A DNA stretch of 64,000 nucleotides, from positions 47,843-111,842 of the forward strand of contig JAUJOF010000005.1 in the NCBI GenBank assembly GCA_030447785.1. Reading direction: 5' to 3'. Below are positions 62,566 through 64,000 of the stretch, in pieces. A program made the translations under genes and the position numbers. The notes beneath the pieces were generated by a model. The model ran no database searches. It was not told the DNA's origin and saw nothing but the letters and a program-made list of their open reading frames with translations. This DNA is from Solirubrobacteraceae bacterium (lineage in GTDB: Bacteria > Actinomycetota > Thermoleophilia > Solirubrobacterales > Solirubrobacteraceae). The first letter of the stretch is position 1. Every line of letters starts with the position of its first letter.

Positions 62566-64000
62566 TCAGCAGTTGGTGGGCGAGCGGCCGCCCGCGCGCT
62601 CGCGCGCCTGGTTGTAGCGCGCGACGTCCTGCTGGAACTGGGCGTCGGTGGAGGAGAAGGCGTGCTCGCCGCAGGTGCCCGGCTTGACCACGTAGAACAG
62701 GAAGTCCTCGTCGGCCGGGTTGGCGGCCGCCTTGATGGAGTCCAGGCCCGGGTTGCCGATCGGCGTGGGCGGCAGGCCGGCGCGTGTGCGCGTGTTGTAG
62801 GGCCCGTCGGTCTGCAGCTCGCTCTGGCGCAGCGGAGAGTCCCAGTTGTCGTTGGCGTAGCGGATCGTCGCGTCGATGCCCAGCCGCATCCCGTCGCGCA
62901 GGCGATTGTGGATGACCGCGGCGATGATGGGGCGCTCCTCGGGCTGCTGGGCCTCGCGCTCGACCATCGAGGCGATGATCAGCACCTCGTAGGGGGTGAG
63001 GTTGCGCCGCTTGGCCTCGGCCAGGTCGACCTGGGCGAAGTTGTCCTCGAAGGCCTCGAGCTGCAGGGAGACGAGATCCTCGGCGGTGCCGTCCTGGGGG
63101 ACCTCATAGGTTGCCGGGAACAGGAAGCCCTCGAGCGACCCGGTGCCCGCGGGCGCCTCGAATTCCTTCTTGGGCTTGAAGCCCTTCTGAGCGACGGAGG
63201 CCTCGACGTAGTCGCCGGGGATGCCCGCCTGCTTGACGGTGGGAGCGATCTCCTGGCGCGACAGGCCCTCGGGAATCGTGACGTCGATGACCGGCGGCGG
63301 GGGGGCCGCCTGAGGGGGAGTCGACAGCGCGGTGATGGCCGCGCCGTAGGACATGCCCCGGCGCAGGTCGTACTCGCCCGAGCGCAGCGCCCCGCGCTTG
63401 CCCGAGAGGGTTGCGTGCACGCGGAAGAACAAGCTGGAGTCGACGACGCCCTCGTCGGCCAGGATGGTGCCGATCTGCCCTGCGCCGGCGCCGTCGGGGA
63501 TCCGCACCGAGACCGGCTCGCCACCCTCGCCGGCGAAGGGCTGGAAGAAGGACACCAGAAACCAGGCCACGAGCAGGAGGGGGACCATGAAGACGGCCAG
63601 GGCCACCGGCCGCGAGACCGACATCCGGCTCCGGGGTGCCGCCCGGCCGGGCGCCGGGGGCTCGGGCGACTCACCGGGGCCACCCCCGTCGACGGTCGTG
63701 GCCGCGCCCGACAGGGGGCGGGCCGCCCCGGCCATGTGCGTACGCAGGAGCGGCGAGCCCACCCCGCCGACGCGCCGTGCACGGGAGATGCGCCGCCCGG
63801 CGCGCGCGCCCAGCGGGGGCGGGGCCTCGGGCAGACGGGAGCGCGAGGCGGTGTCGGCCGCGACAGGCTCCTCGTGCACCGCCTCGGGCTCCTCGTGCAC
63901 CGCCTCGGGCTCCTCGCGCACCGCCTCCGGCTCCTCGCGCACCGCCTCCGGCTCCTCGCCCACCAACTCCGGCTCCTCGCCCACCAACTCCGGCTCCTCG
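62566..64000 (-). CDS. mltG: endolytic transglycosylase MltG (start beyond right edge)
   Basis: An open minus-strand frame from the right edge to TGA 62566. A long N-terminal cytoplasmic part starts with (EEPEAVx)n repeats, then a basic Arg-rich stretch, one transmembrane helix (PVALAVFMVPLLLVAWFLVS), a LysM-like domain (SVRIPDGAGAGQIGTIL) and the YceG catalytic domain with the key Glu in IIASMVEREAQ and the end GLPPTPIGNPG. It releases growing glycan strands during peptidoglycan synthesis. Usually mltG is followed by aroE, as here. Confidence 0.93.
   Translation of the reverse strand, partial: EEPELVGEEPELVGEEPEAVREEPEAVREEPEAVHEEPEAVHEEPVAADTASRSRLPEAPPPLGARAGRRISRARRVGGVGSPLLRTHMAGAARPLSGAATTVDGGGPGESPEPPAPGRAAPRSRMSVSRPVALAVFMVPLLLVAWFLVSFFQPFAGEGGEPVSVRIPDGAGAGQIGTILADEGVVDSSLFFRVHATLSGKRGALRSGEYDLRRGMSYGAAITALSTPPQAAPPPPVIDVTIPEGLSRQEIAPTVKQAGIPGDYVEASVAQKGFKPKKEFEAPAGTGSLEGFLFPATYEVPQDGTAEDLVSLQLEAFEDNFAQVDLAEAKRRNLTPYEVLIIASMVEREAQQPEERPIIAAVIHNRLRDGMRLGIDATIRYANDNWDSPLRQSELQTDGPYNTRTRAGLPPTPIGNPGLDSIKAAANPADEDFLFYVVKPGTCGEHAFSSTDAQFQQDVARYNQARERAGGRSPTNC
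63867..64000 (-). repeat. 21-bp tandem repeats in the mltG 5' end
   Basis: At least six units of 21 bases (variants of GGCTCCTCGTGCACCGCCTC on the plus strand) encode the 7-residue repeat EEPEAVH/R of MltG. The array runs off the right edge. Units differ at a few bases, the last two encoding EEPELVG. In-frame copy number change is possible. Confidence 0.9.

Noticed and set aside
63867..64000. Possible CRISPR array
   Set aside because: The 21-base units are contiguous without spacers and encode an in-frame peptide repeat in mltG. No cas genes in the window.

Overview
The window is very GC-rich DNA with third codon positions almost all G or C, frequent GTG/TTG starts, and long runs of minus-strand genes joined by 4-base GTGA/ATGA stop-start overlaps. 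Gene content (type IV pilus genes in a high-GC actinobacterial setting, a fused aroK-aroB, F420/LLM-type oxidoreductase, RES and VapBC modules) suggests a chromosome of a Thermoleophilia/Solirubrobacterales-type actinobacterium. The placement is inference from gene families; no rRNA or marker phylogeny was available.

Layout. 1-5.7 kb: accessory metabolic genes (HTTM membrane protein, SDR, LLM oxidoreductase, glycosyltransferase) and an HNH nuclease gene whose 3' end runs into tRNA-Asn. 5.8-22 kb: mostly minus-strand replication, repair and nucleotide genes (dnaG, dgt, recO, mutM, deoB, xerD, NUDIX, M20 peptidase, pyrG, recN, nadK, tlyA), with a few small plus-strand genes. 22.3-29.6 kb: a MepA-like peptidase, two adjacent genes broken by three apparent single-base losses in G/C homopolymers, then dxs-ispA-xseB-nusB-efp. 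29.7-35.3 kb: an MBL/PAS pair and the shikimate cluster pepP-aroQ-aroKB-aroC.

35.4-46.4 kb is a type IV pilus locus on the minus strand: pilA, three large minor-pilin genes, pilD, an inserted vapBC pair with its own palindromic operator, and pilM-N-O plus a PilP-position protein. The pilA leader contains a class I cyclic-di-GMP (GEMM) riboswitch with a possible switching helix, so pilus production appears tied to c-di-GMP. 46.6-49.3 kb: RES-type toxin-antitoxin pair, small lipoprotein, GIY-YIG-like protein, cold-shock protein. 49.4-52.4 kb: pilC-pilT and a thioredoxin-fold protein without the redox cysteines. Beside them lies a broken EAL-type (c-di-GMP phosphodiesterase) gene apparently fused to the tail of a DICT domain by an internal deletion.

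53.0-58.5 kb: plus-strand gluQ, SpoIID/LytB-type protein, rnd and ftsH (no ordinary start codon; an ACG sits where the start should be). 58.6-64 kb: minus-strand pilB, a broken aroE, a 1.4-kb degenerate tract containing scrambled aroE-like pieces, and mltG running off the right edge. The assembly ATPase (pilB), retraction ATPase (pilT), platform (pilC), alignment proteins (pilMNO), peptidase (pilD) and pilins together make a nearly complete machine, spread over three clusters. No secretin gene is present, as expected for a monoderm cell.
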